A stretch of DNA of 64,000 nt from Microbulbifer donghaiensis. Its GTDB lineage: Bacteria > Pseudomonadota > Gammaproteobacteria > Pseudomonadales > Cellvibrionaceae. Under the pieces are notes generated by a model. The model had not been told where the DNA came from and made no database searches. It was given only the letters and a program-made list of their open reading frames with translations. This document shows positions 44,496 through 54,566 of this stretch, piece after piece. The stretch is from NCBI RefSeq assembly GCF_900129095.1, contig NZ_FQVA01000001.1, forward strand, positions 1,935,615-1,999,614, read 5' to 3'. A program made the translations under genes and the position numbers. The number at the start of each line of letters is the position of its first letter. The stretch's first letter is position 1.

Positions 44496-47035
44496 ACGAC
44501 ATCAAGTTTCTGCTTATCCGACTCCGAAGCCTCCGATTGCTCGATATCCTCCGGGTGACCTTCACCCTTATCAGAAACTTCTACCACTTCGCTCTGTTCC
44601 AGGTCATTCACAGCTTCAACATCTTCCGTTACGGCTGTATATCCGTATCCATACTGATCACTGTAGTAATCGAAACTTTCATCACTGATGCTAGCGTCTA
44701 TCTGATTAACCACAACACCATCTACGTCCAGACCAGATTTACTGAATCGGGAGATTCCCTTTCTAATCCACCGCTTACTAGTTGAATTAGCCTTGATGAC
44801 ATAGAGTCGAGAATCAACCAATTTGCCAATCAGCAGTGCATCACTGACCGCCCTTACAGGTGGTGTATCGATAATGATGCGATCGTATAGTGACGCCAGA
44901 ACCTTAATACTATTAGCGAAGGACACCGAACCGATAACTTTTTGCGCGTCTGGTGGTGTCGTTCCCGCCGGCATTATATCCAGGCCACTTTCCTTGTCAT
45001 GGAATATGCACTCTTCCAGAGTCTTATTCTCTGCGATTAAGTCTGTAAGACCCGGATGGCTATTTGCCAAACCAAAAGCTTTGGCAATAGATGGTCGCCG
45101 CAGATCGCCATCGATCAGAAGGACGTTTTCTATTTGGGCGAGAGAAAATCCGAGGTTAATTGCGACCGTTGTCTTACCTTCCTCTGGAACAGAGGATGTG
45201 ACCGAGATTACTCTCCCACTTGATTCCAGGTGGTAGAGTACGAGGCTTGTTCGCAATGTCCGGACCGCCTCTATAAAGTTGTACTTTTCAGCATCGAAGT
45301 AGGTGCGAAGGTCCAGCATTCCATTGGATTTCGCGCGCATAGCAGGTACCACCCCGAATAAATTCTGTCCCAATCCACGGTCTACGTCTTCAGAACTCTT
45401 AACACCGTCATAGACAAACTCAATGAAGAGCACAATCAATACGCCAACACCTAATCCCAATACGATTGCCAAGGCCACTATCAACTTGACTTTCCTTTCG
45501 ATTGGATCACGCGGCACTACGGCCGGATCTGCAATACGTGCCAGGTCAGAATTCAAGCCACTAGTTTGGTTTGTTTCCTTCAAACGGGTCAGAAATGTAT
45601 TATAGAGTCCCCTATTAATTTCAACTTGCCGCTGCAATTCTTCGTGTTGAGCGTCCTTTTCTGTAACCCTCTGGTACTCCGCTTTTGACTTTTCAAACTC
45701 ACGCTCTGCAGCGCCTTCATTAGCCAAAGCGACCTGGTATTCACCATCTATACCTGTCACTAACTGCTTTAGTTCGCTATTTAATCCTTGTGTTACTGCT
45801 TGCAGTTCACTTTTAGCCGCGACCATTTTGGGGTGCTTAGGGCCATACCGTAGTGCAAGTTCAGATGCCTTCAAGCGAGCTTCCGCTTCTTGTTTCTTTA
45901 TTCCCTGTATCACAGTGCTGGCCTGAAACGCCGGCATAGCGCCCAATACATCAGGATTATTTATATTGCTATGTATTTGTTCTCTCGTGTTAGCTACACG
46001 CTGTAAATCGCGGCGCGCCTCCATTAGATGCGCAGTTGCGTCTGTTAGCTCTTTAGCTGCCAGGCCACGAACGCCCTCCATATCGACAAGATTTTCTCTC
46101 TGTCTAAACTCAAACAATTTTGCTTCGGAACCTTCCAATGTCTCCCTTAGATTTGCAAGCTTTTCCGAGAGCCAAGAGTTGGCGCGATTTTGGATCTCAT
46201 TCTCTGTGTTTTGCAAACGGTCCATATAGGCACTGGCTACCGCATTAGCTACAGTTGCCGAAAGTTCTGGCGAACCAGACTCATATCCAACTGTAATCAG
46301 TTGTGTATTTGAAATATTCTCAACTTTAAGATTTGACTTGATTACTTTTAAGACATTCGGCCTGTCCGCGCTCTTCATCAGAGCCTGCTTATTAGTCGAT
46401 CGCTGTGTATTTCCTTGCGCCCTGCTCTCCAATGGCACTTGTTGATCTACGGCGGCCTCCGTGTTATTAAGTTCTTGCTCAAATGACGAAAGATCTTCCG
46501 TGATGGTGATACTGTTTGCATGTGGCAAGTCACCGGCCTCTGTACCATTGATCGATGACGGAAATCCTGCGCTGCCATTCGAACTTGTACTTGCACCATC
46601 TTCACTGAATGCATTGCTGCCCAAAGAACCCGGCTGCAGTTCCGCCGATCCCTGCGCTTTCGCCAAATCCGGATTAAATTCTGGATGCATCTCCAGATTG
46701 AGATCCGTGATTACTTTGTCAATAATTTGACGCGACTTAATCAGTTCAACCTGCGTTTGCAGGTATTCCCAATTTTTATTCCCCCCTTCATAAACTTCAT
46801 CGATAGCTACTACATTTGCCCTACCGGTATCGAAACTTATCGTCGCTGACGCCTCATACTTATCAGGCAGGTTTACCACAAACCCCAAAGCCAAAGCCCC
46901 AGCGATCATTCCCGATAGACAAACCTTCCACTTATGCCGCGATAGGATTTGTAAATATTTGCGAAGGTCAAAATCGCTTTCATCATACATTTCCAGCGCC
47001 ACAGCTTCCTCTCCTGATCTACCTTTACTTTCCAT
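44492..47035 (-). CDS. Fused Wzz chain-length regulator and BY-type tyrosine kinase
   Basis: An 847-residue inner-membrane protein from ATG 47035. An N-terminal membrane segment near 35-55, a periplasmic region to about 515 with long coiled coils, a second segment near 525-545 and a cytoplasmic kinase. Walker A (VPEEGKTTVAINLG, Lys621), Walker A' (VLLIDGDLRRP) and Walker B (IIIDTPP) are intact; the C-terminal Tyr cluster (YYSDQYGYGYTA) comes before an acidic tail of some 40 residues. An unusual Ser/Asn/Gly-rich insert of about 90 residues follows the first Wzz part. It is coupled to the Wza-like gene upstream (TAATG). Confidence 0.92.
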   Translation of the reverse strand: MESKGRSGEEAVALEMYDESDFDLRKYLQILSRHKWKVCLSGMIAGALALGFVVNLPDKYEASATISFDTGRANVVAIDEVYEGGNKNWEYLQTQVELIKSRQIIDKVITDLNLEMHPEFNPDLAKAQGSAELQPGSLGSNAFSEDGASTSSNGSAGFPSSINGTEAGDLPHANSITITEDLSSFEQELNNTEAAVDQQVPLESRAQGNTQRSTNKQALMKSADRPNVLKVIKSNLKVENISNTQLITVGYESGSPELSATVANAVASAYMDRLQNTENEIQNRANSWLSEKLANLRETLEGSEAKLFEFRQRENLVDMEGVRGLAAKELTDATAHLMEARRDLQRVANTREQIHSNINNPDVLGAMPAFQASTVIQGIKKQEAEARLKASELALRYGPKHPKMVAAKSELQAVTQGLNSELKQLVTGIDGEYQVALANEGAAEREFEKSKAEYQRVTEKDAQHEELQRQVEINRGLYNTFLTRLKETNQTSGLNSDLARIADPAVVPRDPIERKVKLIVALAIVLGLGVGVLIVLFIEFVYDGVKSSEDVDRGLGQNLFGVVPAMRAKSNGMLDLRTYFDAEKYNFIEAVRTLRTSLVLYHLESSGRVISVTSSVPEEGKTTVAINLGFSLAQIENVLLIDGDLRRPSIAKAFGLANSHPGLTDLIAENKTLEECIFHDKESGLDIMPAGTTPPDAQKVIGSVSFANSIKVLASLYDRIIIDTPPVRAVSDALLIGKLVDSRLYVIKANSTSKRWIRKGISRFSKSGLDVDGVVVNQIDASISDESFDYYSDQYGYGYTAVTEDVEAVNDLEQSEVVEVSDKGEGHPEDIEQSEASESDKQKLDVV

Positions 47036-47610
47036 TAGAAAAATCCCTGTTCAACCGTGACAATGTCACCAGGTAGAAGCTCAGTATTGAGATCTGCCTT
47101 GAATTTATTTTGCTTTTTTCCTTGATCTCTAATCACAAATATCTTTTCTTTCGATGCTCTTTCCGTGAAGCCTTGAGCAAGTGCTGCTGCCTTGCTAATG
47201 GTCAGTCCTGGCTGATATGGATATCCTCCCGGCACCTTAACTTCACCATCGATAAAGAATGGACGGTATTCATTAATTGACACCCTTACCACCGGGTTTA
47301 TTAAATAGTCGCCTTTAAGGCCCTTTGTGATTAGGGCTTCGAGCTGGCCTATCGTGAGGTTGTTAGCATTGATCTCACCGAGAAAAGGATAGTTGATGAC
47401 GCCGCTTTCGCTTAAAGTTGTCTCCACCGTGAGATCGTCTTCTCCGTAAACGAGAATGTTGATTTTATCGCCCGTCCCCAGCTTGTACTTTCCGGAACTG
47501 GCCTGCTCGCTAGAAAATGCGTTTTCTGATGCCAAAGGAAGTACAAAAATAAAGAGGATTGGCGCCACCTTTTTAAGAACACGATGCGCCCAGGAAAATT
47601 CCATTTTCAT
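47035..47610 (-). CDS. Polysaccharide export protein, Wza-like (short)
   Basis: A 191-residue exported protein from ATG 47610. Signal peptide ends near ENAFS; no lipobox Cys is seen, unlike Wza. It holds the Poly_export domain (YKLGTGDKINILVYGEDDLT) and one SLBB domain (FIDGEVKVPGGYPYQPGLT). It lacks the C-terminal helix ring of Wza, as do many short forms that need an outer-membrane barrel partner; the barrel gene upstream (47656-48897) would fit. Confidence 0.9.
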   Translation of the reverse strand: MKMEFSWAHRVLKKVAPILFIFVLPLASENAFSSEQASSGKYKLGTGDKINILVYGEDDLTVETTLSESGVINYPFLGEINANNLTIGQLEALITKGLKGDYLINPVVRVSINEYRPFFIDGEVKVPGGYPYQPGLTISKAAALAQGFTERASKEKIFVIRDQGKKQNKFKADLNTELLPGDIVTVEQGFF

Positions 47611-47655
47611 TGTCGATCCTTATTCTTTAGGTTTGTGTTGTTTTAAATCCGTCTA

Positions 47656-48897
47656 TTAAAGCGTCACCGTAAAACCCAGATACATTATATTTCTTGTGTA
47701 CGCGAAAATGTCGTCAGTAGATCCGTTGACAGTTTTATCGTAACCAGCGCGCAAGATTATCCATCGCTTCATTTCATAGCGTAGAGCGGCACCGACGCCC
47801 TTATAAGTATCTCGCCCCAGGCCGGGGTCAGCACCTTCGTAGTCAATCTTTTCAAAGCTATATGTTAGTTCAGAAGAGAATCTTTCGCTCCAGCCATGAT
47901 CCCAACTGGCGGAATTCATTGTGATATCGACGTAATCTCCATCGCCCTGCATTTCTTCGGTCTTTCTCTCTGTCGTAAATTCTAAAGTACTGTAGGTCAA
48001 CGGCTTCCAACGAAAGGTCCCGGACCAACGCATTCCAGAAAAATCGCCACGACTTGTACTATCGAACGACTTGGTCCTTGTGCCCAGTCTCGCACTTATC
48101 TCAGATTTTGCGGATTCCCAGTCAACCCCAACCAGGTAGTCTGTTTCACTGCTATCAAGAGTCTCTTCGCCCAATCTGCGCTCGTCATATTTTATACGCC
48201 AATGGCCCAACTCAGCGACCAGACTCGTCTTGCCAGCAGCTTTAAAAAACACCCCGACCTTTCCGTGTTGGTTAATTCTATTTCTATCCTTCTTTAAAAT
48301 TCCCGAATAATCTAACTTGCCGATACCAAGTAGCGTTTCAAAACTTAGTCGACTTTGTTCTGCACCCAATACCACTGTCGTCGATATTCCATACTCACTA
48401 AATTTGTCCGGTTCCGCGAGCAGCTCTCCAACGCCTCTCGAAAACCTCTCACCTCGCTCGTCATGACCCAGGGAATAATTGCCGTCTATGGATATGCTCT
48501 TACGGCTATTCAGCTCCCACTCTGCGCCCAATATAACGTCATGATCTGTATAGTTATCTTCAACACTGTCTAGATATTCCGCCTTCTCAACTGTGTACTG
48601 GAGCTTGTACTTATCTGAATTGTTTTGCCCCTCTAAGAGAAAATCCGCGCCGCCGACAAGCACTAAGCTGTCGATCTCTCTGTTACTAGAATTAGTAACA
48701 TTATCATCGTATAGAACGTCGATATTTACACTGGGCACAAAGTCGATACCGGGTGTTAGCTTTACTCCCTCCGCTAAGGCCAACGGTGGAATCCCGCACA
48801 TAAAGAGACCAAGCAGTTGACAGAGATCTCGTTTTAACGGTGGCTTAGAGCTTTTATGAGTGGTTTTACGTCGATTATCTTTAATATGAATTTTCAC
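47656..48897 (-). CDS. Outer-membrane beta-barrel protein of the exopolysaccharide locus (BBP2-like)
   Basis: A 413-residue protein from ATG 48897. A basic N-terminus and signal ending in ALA precede alternating-residue beta strands through to the C-terminal YLGFTVTL. PSVNIDVLYDDNVTNSS near the start is typical for the BBP2-type barrels found in exopolysaccharide loci. Likely forms the outer-membrane exit with the Wza-like protein. The start overlaps the sugar transferase gene by 17 bases. Confidence 0.85.
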   Translation of the reverse strand: MKIHIKDNRRKTTHKSSKPPLKRDLCQLLGLFMCGIPPLALAEGVKLTPGIDFVPSVNIDVLYDDNVTNSSNREIDSLVLVGGADFLLEGQNNSDKYKLQYTVEKAEYLDSVEDNYTDHDVILGAEWELNSRKSISIDGNYSLGHDERGERFSRGVGELLAEPDKFSEYGISTTVVLGAEQSRLSFETLLGIGKLDYSGILKKDRNRINQHGKVGVFFKAAGKTSLVAELGHWRIKYDERRLGEETLDSSETDYLVGVDWESAKSEISARLGTRTKSFDSTSRGDFSGMRWSGTFRWKPLTYSTLEFTTERKTEEMQGDGDYVDITMNSASWDHGWSERFSSELTYSFEKIDYEGADPGLGRDTYKGVGAALRYEMKRWIILRAGYDKTVNGSTDDIFAYTRNIMYLGFTVTL

Positions 48898-50290
48898 TGA
48901 TAAATCCTTTGGAAAACGTTAACATTAGAATTCTTAGATCCAATAAAATTGACCAATTACGAATGTAATGGAGGTCATGCTCAACACGGCGAGCCATTTT
49001 CTCTACGGTATCCGTTTCCCCACGCCATCCATTGATCTGCGCCCAACCGGTGATACCAGGCTTTACTTTGTGACGGAGCATGTAGCCGTTTACGAGGCGG
49101 CGATATTGCTCATTGTGCGCCACGGCATGCGGACGCGGCCCGACGATAGACATACTCCCCTGTAACACATTGAATAGCTGCGGAAGTTCATCGAGTGAAG
49201 TTCGGCGCAGGAATCGCCCAAACTTCGTTACCCTGGGATCTTGTCGCTTCGCCTGTACGACAGTCTCTCCATTTTCCTGTACGGACATACTGCGAAACTT
49301 CCATACATCGATAACGCGGCCGTCCAGTCCATAGCGCCGCTGTCGGAAGATAGCCGGCCCAGGAGAGGTCAAGCGGATTCCTACCGCGATCGCGGCCATG
49401 AGCGGCGCGATAAGAGTAAGAATAGCGGTCGCCAGCACCAAATCCTCGAGCCGCTTGAACCAGACATTCAGTCCTTCTATTGGCGTATCAAATACACTCA
49501 ACAAGCTGGACTGCCCAACCTGGTACCAATTTGACTGAAGCATATTCGCGACGAATATATTTGGCAGCAGATGCACCGTAGCAGTCGTGTCGGCGAACTC
49601 CACTAAAATCTCGCGTATTTGCTCTTCCTCGCGGAGAGGCAATGCCAGGTACACATGATCCAGCATACCCGCGCGCGCGGCGGTCACAGCATCCTCCACA
49701 CCGCCGATAACTTGTGTGTCATTTAGCAGCGAGTCAGTTTCCGCATCGCTAATAATGCCATCGACGCGGAAGAAGCCCAGAATGCGTATTCCCAGATGCG
49801 GATTGTCCGCGATATCTTTAGCAAGCTGTCTGCCTGCCTCGGTCATACCAATAATGGCGCCTGTGCGGATATTGCGGTCTCTCGCACGAAGGCGGAACAG
49901 CAATTGTCGCGCTAGGAATCGCCAGACTGCCAAGGCGCTAAATGTGCTGACAATCCACGATCCTACGACGAGGCGCGAGAAGTTAGCCCCTAGCTTGGTA
50001 AAGTAGCCCAGCAGGAGCAGTAAAGCACAGGTTGCTATCCACGCGGCAAGGCAAGTACCTATCATGCGGAGGTAGCTTTCGACGCGCCAGGACCGGTAGA
50101 GCCCGACGGACTCCGCGAGAAAAGCGAAGCTGGTGACAGCGATCAGCCCTACAATCAGCCAATCCTTCGTCAAACCATGATCAAAGATCGTCAGTGAAAC
50201 CGCCAAAGCGGAAAAAATAAGAAACCCATCCAATAGTCTGTACAGGGCGGCAATACCTCCCTGGTGAAGACGACCCCATCCCTGTTGCAT
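48881..50290 (-). CDS. Undecaprenyl-phosphate glucose phosphotransferase (WcaJ-like)
   Basis: A 469-residue inner-membrane protein from ATG 50290: four to five N-terminal membrane segments, a Rossmann-like cytoplasmic part (NIRTGAIIGMTEAGRQLA), then the bacterial sugar transferase domain (RRYGLDGRVIDVWKFRSM, the SMSIVGPRPHA motif and the KPGITGWAQINGWRGE motif). It places the first sugar phosphate on undecaprenyl phosphate. First gene of the left half of the locus. Confidence 0.94.
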   Translation of the reverse strand: MQQGWGRLHQGGIAALYRLLDGFLIFSALAVSLTIFDHGLTKDWLIVGLIAVTSFAFLAESVGLYRSWRVESYLRMIGTCLAAWIATCALLLLLGYFTKLGANFSRLVVGSWIVSTFSALAVWRFLARQLLFRLRARDRNIRTGAIIGMTEAGRQLAKDIADNPHLGIRILGFFRVDGIISDAETDSLLNDTQVIGGVEDAVTAARAGMLDHVYLALPLREEEQIREILVEFADTTATVHLLPNIFVANMLQSNWYQVGQSSLLSVFDTPIEGLNVWFKRLEDLVLATAILTLIAPLMAAIAVGIRLTSPGPAIFRQRRYGLDGRVIDVWKFRSMSVQENGETVVQAKRQDPRVTKFGRFLRRTSLDELPQLFNVLQGSMSIVGPRPHAVAHNEQYRRLVNGYMLRHKVKPGITGWAQINGWRGETDTVEKMARRVEHDLHYIRNWSILLDLRILMLTFSKGFISENSY

Positions 50291-50837
50291 CTACCTCTCC
50301 GTACCTCGTACATCCATGCAGTCTTGGTCGCTGTAAACCACCGATCTTTAACCGCAGTTTCGTCGCCCTCGCGGATCCCCAACCACATATTCACTGACTT
50401 TTTACCGGTCAATTTTGTATGAAGCTTGGGACAGCAAGAACACACGACAGTAAATCTCTGCACTTACTGCGTTGCGGTTAAAATATAGCCGTGTTTTTCT
50501 CGTCCTCCAGCTATAAATTGATTTTTTTTTGCTCTCGCGTTTGCTTATCTGCCGGCCATTAATTCGGCGTGGAAGGGGCTGTCTAATGGAGGTTTGATCA
50601 GAACTTATTAACTGGGTAAGAGGACGATAAATGCCTGATGGAACGCTCAACAACTCAATGTGGTTGGCGCTGTTTTGGTGCAATTCGGCAAAGGGCTGAC
50701 AGCCCGACAACTATGCATCCCAGTCACAGAGAGCCGCATGGATAGCCGACAAAATACACTATTCAATTAAGCCCTGGCGACCAGTCAGGTCGCCATGTGT
50801 GGGCGATGGGGCGCATGAATTTATTGGCTGTGAATAC
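50291..50837. other. 547-base gap within the exopolysaccharide locus
   Basis: No supported gene. It lies upstream of the sugar-transferase unit and probably holds its promoter. I looked for and did not find a JUMPstart/ops sequence. Confidence 0.4.
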
Positions 50838-51170
50838 TCAAATGGATTCCGCCACCTGTGATGCGGGAACAACGTTCACACCATGTCCTTTCATATAGTC
50901 AGGCGGGCTTATCCCCATTTGAGTCAAAATGGTCGGCGCTAGATCAATCGCATGTCCGTCTCCAATACGCGCCCCTTCCTGAATATCTTTCGCTTTCTGG
51001 ACTATGAAACCCTCAGGTCTATGGCTGCCTGCGCGATAGCGTGACACCGGTCCGATTCGTCCTAGAGCGGATGCTTAATTGCATCGCTCGCATACTTGTC
51101 TTGCCAGCCTATTACAATGTCGGTAGCCGGTTTGCGAACGTCCGGCCCATCGGATCGTCACGCATACACA
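50838..51170 (-). pseudogene. Remnant of an alkaline-phosphatase-superfamily phosphodiesterase
   Basis: Two frames on the minus strand together give the C-terminal part of a type I phosphodiesterase/nucleotide pyrophosphatase-like protein: first DVRKPATDIVIGWQDKY (bases about 51090-51140), then in another frame SHRPEGFIVQKAKDIQEG and HAIDLAPTILTQMGISPPDY (50838-51047). The His of SHRPEG and the DLAPTIL motif are typical of the fold. A stop (TAG) and a frameshift separate the parts, and the N-terminal two thirds are missing. A separate open stretch at about 51270-51390 on the same strand may be more debris. Clearly decayed. Confidence 0.7.
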
Positions 51171-51495
51171 TTATTTTCTATACCAACAGCTCTCCACTGC
51201 GCGCAGGTTGCTGACTCGCCATCTCTCCAGATTCCTTATCAAAGATGGCCCTGGCCAAAGATCGATATGTCACGCGCATCGTACGTCTTCAGAATGAGCT
51301 CAAGAAATCGAGAATGAGCGGTCCGCCCCCAGCCAGGCGCATTGACCTGCACACCCGCAGCAATACTCAGCGCGTGATACATTTCATATAAATCGTACCG
51401 CTAAAGCTATTTCGATCAAATGCGTTGTGCGTGGAAAAAATGGCTATTTTCAACACTTGTATGCACCTACCATGATCTGCTTACCTTGAGTGCTG

Positions 51496-52929
51496 CTAAC
51501 TGAAAGCCAGCAAAACATATAGACCAATTAGCGCCAGCGCCAACATATCGGCCTTTATCCGCGCAAATCCCTTATAGTAAGCAACTGCCAAAGCCGCGAT
51601 GTAGCCAACGAACGCTCCCACACATAGGCCGTATAACATCCCGATCACACCGCCAATGCTGTGGCCGATCAGGATGCCGGTGTTGCAGGTAATCGCTGTT
51701 GCCAATTTCATATAGAAAGCGGAGAGGCTGTCACCCTTTGCCAGCGCAATGCTCATGTAAAGCATCTGCAGAAATAGTATGGCGCCATTGACAGATAGAA
51801 TTGAAAGGTATTCCCCTGCGGCCATGTAACGAGGGTCATACAATATCTCAATGAGTAGCGTGGATATCAGTGACAGGAAGAGAAAGGCCGCCACCCCTAA
51901 CATGTTACTGATAAATTTCAGCTGACTAATTACCTGATTCAACTGCTCTGGTTTTTCCCTGGCCACACGGGACAAGGCGGGAAAACCGACACTCGACAGC
52001 AATTTATCGCTAAGCTCTGCCAGAGCACTGATAAACGTCATCGCTATAGCCAGCAGACCAAGCGTTTCGGCCGATACAAAATAGCCCTGTATCAGCGGCT
52101 GTCCGGTACTACCGAGAAAATTCGCCAAGGTTGCCAGCAGTATCCAGCGTCCAAAACGAACGATTTCCAGCACTGCCCCGCGTTCCCAGCACCAGGTGTG
52201 CCGATGCGACCCCAGATACTTGTGGCTGAGCACAGTTGCAATCAGGCTGCCAGCTATTGTGCCAATGACAAGAGCCCAGACAGATTTCAATATCAGGGCC
52301 ATCGTGATGGTAATTGCCGTGGCAATTCCAGCTTTCACAATGTCGAGTATCACCAGGCGTCTGAATTGCAGTTTTCGATTCAGCGTAGAAAGACCCGTAG
52401 ATGCGAAACCCTCAATGGCAGCGGATGCTCCAACTACACACAGGAGCGGGAACAGGATCGGCTGGTCGTAAATCTTCGAGACCGGCCAGGCCAGGATACA
52501 GGCGATTAGCCAGATAACGAATCCACGGATGATTTTTATGGTCCATGCCGTATTGAGATAGTCTTTCTCTTCTCCCCGCTTGCTATGGACGATTGCCTGA
52601 TGTATCCCCAGATCACCAAACATGGTGATACCCGCCAGGAAGGTGCAGGCAAGCGCCATGATGCCAAATGCTTCCGGGAACAGGATTCTCGTGAGAACCA
52701 GGTTGGATGCTAGCTGGATGACTTTTTGTACTGAGAAGCCGGCGACGGACAGAATGGAACCTCGAAGTGAGGCTGCACGGATGCCTGTTCCGCGAATACT
52801 GCGGATAAATACCCTGAGCTTCTCGCCAGCATCTAGCGATGTTACCTCGGCGACCCGCTTTGAAGTTGCATCATCCGTCACCCAAACACCCCGTAATTTA
52901 TGACGCTCGACAGCGACGTCCCGTAGCAT
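51496..52929 (-). CDS. Polysaccharide flippase (Wzx-like, PST family)
   Basis: A 477-residue membrane protein from ATG 52929. After some 50 polar residues there are about 12-14 hydrophobic segments; the opening SLRGSILSVAGFSVQKVIQL and LVLTRILFPEAFGIMALA is the classic start of oligosaccharide flippases. It moves lipid-linked repeat units to the periplasm. The polar N-terminal extension is unusual; an inner ATG is not available before the first helix. Confidence 0.9.
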   Translation of the reverse strand: MLRDVAVERHKLRGVWVTDDATSKRVAEVTSLDAGEKLRVFIRSIRGTGIRAASLRGSILSVAGFSVQKVIQLASNLVLTRILFPEAFGIMALACTFLAGITMFGDLGIHQAIVHSKRGEEKDYLNTAWTIKIIRGFVIWLIACILAWPVSKIYDQPILFPLLCVVGASAAIEGFASTGLSTLNRKLQFRRLVILDIVKAGIATAITITMALILKSVWALVIGTIAGSLIATVLSHKYLGSHRHTWCWERGAVLEIVRFGRWILLATLANFLGSTGQPLIQGYFVSAETLGLLAIAMTFISALAELSDKLLSSVGFPALSRVAREKPEQLNQVISQLKFISNMLGVAAFLFLSLISTLLIEILYDPRYMAAGEYLSILSVNGAILFLQMLYMSIALAKGDSLSAFYMKLATAITCNTGILIGHSIGGVIGMLYGLCVGAFVGYIAALAVAYYKGFARIKADMLALALIGLYVLLAFS

Positions 52930-53059
52930 GACTTGTGATTTGATCGCATTACTTCCCGCCTTTGAATCTGCGATCCTTATGACGGCATGTCTTTAGCGAA
53001 GATGGCGATTGGTCGCAGTACGCTTCTGCGACAGTACGTTTTTTAGCATGCAAAATTGA

Positions 53060-54511
53060 CTAAGATCTTCCTGCATTAAGCGATTCAACATGCACTCTAT
53101 TTACTGGAGCAAAAACTCTTCGGTTACCAATAAATACCAGGTCATTGATGCTTTGTAGCCTGATACGCTGTCGCTGCCGCAGCGCTTGCCTGTGCATGCG
53201 GGATGTGACGCCAAGAACACCACCGAGCAGTAGCCAGAAACAGGGTGTTAGTGAGCTGTTGGGTATTTGATCTATCATGACCAGCATCAGGATCGACATG
53301 GTTCCGGCGATCACGCCAATGGCACGGCGATCCCGTGAGCGCTGTGCAGTTCGGACGGTGTAGATGAATGCGCTGAGCAGTAGTCCGGTTTCCGTCAGGT
53401 AACCCCAGATCCCATATGTCCCCAGCACGCCAATCAAGTGTCCGTCGGAAATCGAATTGCTCAGCTGATGGCGGCCCCACATCCCCCACCCAAAGGCAAT
53501 CTTTTTGGCGGCATGTTCCAGCAGCTCACTTTCCTGCGTGAACCTGAATGCGAGAGAATGGGCCCGTTCGCTGCCGAATATTGTTGAGAGCTCAATAAGT
53601 TTTTGATAGGGAATAAGGCCATTAATGGCTAGTAATGGATAGACAACTATAAATAGCGTCACGATTATGCTCGCCCTCATTTGTACCTTAGGCGGCAAAA
53701 AGAGGATACATAACATGGCGCCAAAGCCTAGCAGCCAGGCACTGACGGCTTTGCACAGAACCAGGATGACCGCAAAATAGATGACCAACAGCCCAATCGG
53801 CAGGCCGGAAATTCGATATTTTCTCCGCCAGAGAGTGGCTGTGGCGCAAAGCACCATCGCGATAAATGTCGCAACCAGCAATCCGTGCCCGAGAAAAACC
53901 ACGGGTCGGAAGCCGTCAAAGCGTATCTGCTGGGTAAACTGGTGGGGAAAAAATCCGTAAACCCAGGTGTGCAATTGTGGACTAATCCTGATCTCCAGTA
54001 GCATCAATGGAGAGTATGCTATTCCGGCATAGATAAGCAGTTTTAGAAGCTTGACGATATCTTGTGTATTTCTAACTAATGTTATTCCAAGTAGCAGAGG
54101 TAGGATTTTCAAGTAGTTCCCTACCGTGTCTGCTATTGCGTCGTAGTAAGTAAGTCCCGGCTTCTGCCGTAGACCATCAAACATTGGCTCAGGATTTGTG
54201 ATGGCAGACAGGAGTGGAGCCAACATTAAACAAATAAACAGGCAACGCATGATCGTGCCGTCGGGAAGCAATTTAATACGGACTTTCCTGATGAGAATGC
54301 AGCAGACGGCAGCGCTGATTGCCGGTATCGTGATCTGATCCAACGGCGGTATCAGGGGCAGGTCGATCTTAGTCCTGACGGGCAACAGTAAATACCCTCC
54401 GACCAGCACCCAAAATGTTGCCGTTAGCGTGCTCATTCGCGACATTCGATAGATAACAATCGCGACCAGCGGCCAGCTTATCAGGGCAATATAGGCAAAT
54501 GTATTCGGCAC
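53060..54511 (-). CDS. O-antigen ligase/polymerase-like membrane protein (Wzy candidate)
   Basis: A 483-residue membrane protein from GTG 54511 with 11-12 hydrophobic segments and a large periplasmic loop near 340-390, where FGWGMWGRH and GHLIGVLGTYGIWG match the Wzy_C-type core (GxGxG...H). It would join repeat units at the outer face of the membrane. Lies between the flippase and the WecG-like transferase, which supports this role. Confidence 0.85.
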   Translation of the reverse strand: MPNTFAYIALISWPLVAIVIYRMSRMSTLTATFWVLVGGYLLLPVRTKIDLPLIPPLDQITIPAISAAVCCILIRKVRIKLLPDGTIMRCLFICLMLAPLLSAITNPEPMFDGLRQKPGLTYYDAIADTVGNYLKILPLLLGITLVRNTQDIVKLLKLLIYAGIAYSPLMLLEIRISPQLHTWVYGFFPHQFTQQIRFDGFRPVVFLGHGLLVATFIAMVLCATATLWRRKYRISGLPIGLLVIYFAVILVLCKAVSAWLLGFGAMLCILFLPPKVQMRASIIVTLFIVVYPLLAINGLIPYQKLIELSTIFGSERAHSLAFRFTQESELLEHAAKKIAFGWGMWGRHQLSNSISDGHLIGVLGTYGIWGYLTETGLLLSAFIYTVRTAQRSRDRRAIGVIAGTMSILMLVMIDQIPNSSLTPCFWLLLGGVLGVTSRMHRQALRQRQRIRLQSINDLVFIGNRRVFAPVNRVHVESLNAGRS

Positions 54512-54566
54512 AAACTAACTCTCAAGGGTGGATTTATTGTGGATAGTTATCGATGTAGATATGGCA

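Noticed and set aside
50291..50837. JUMPstart/ops element for RfaH control of the polysaccharide genes
   Set aside because: No GGCGGTAG-type sequence found on the proper strand in the leader regions.
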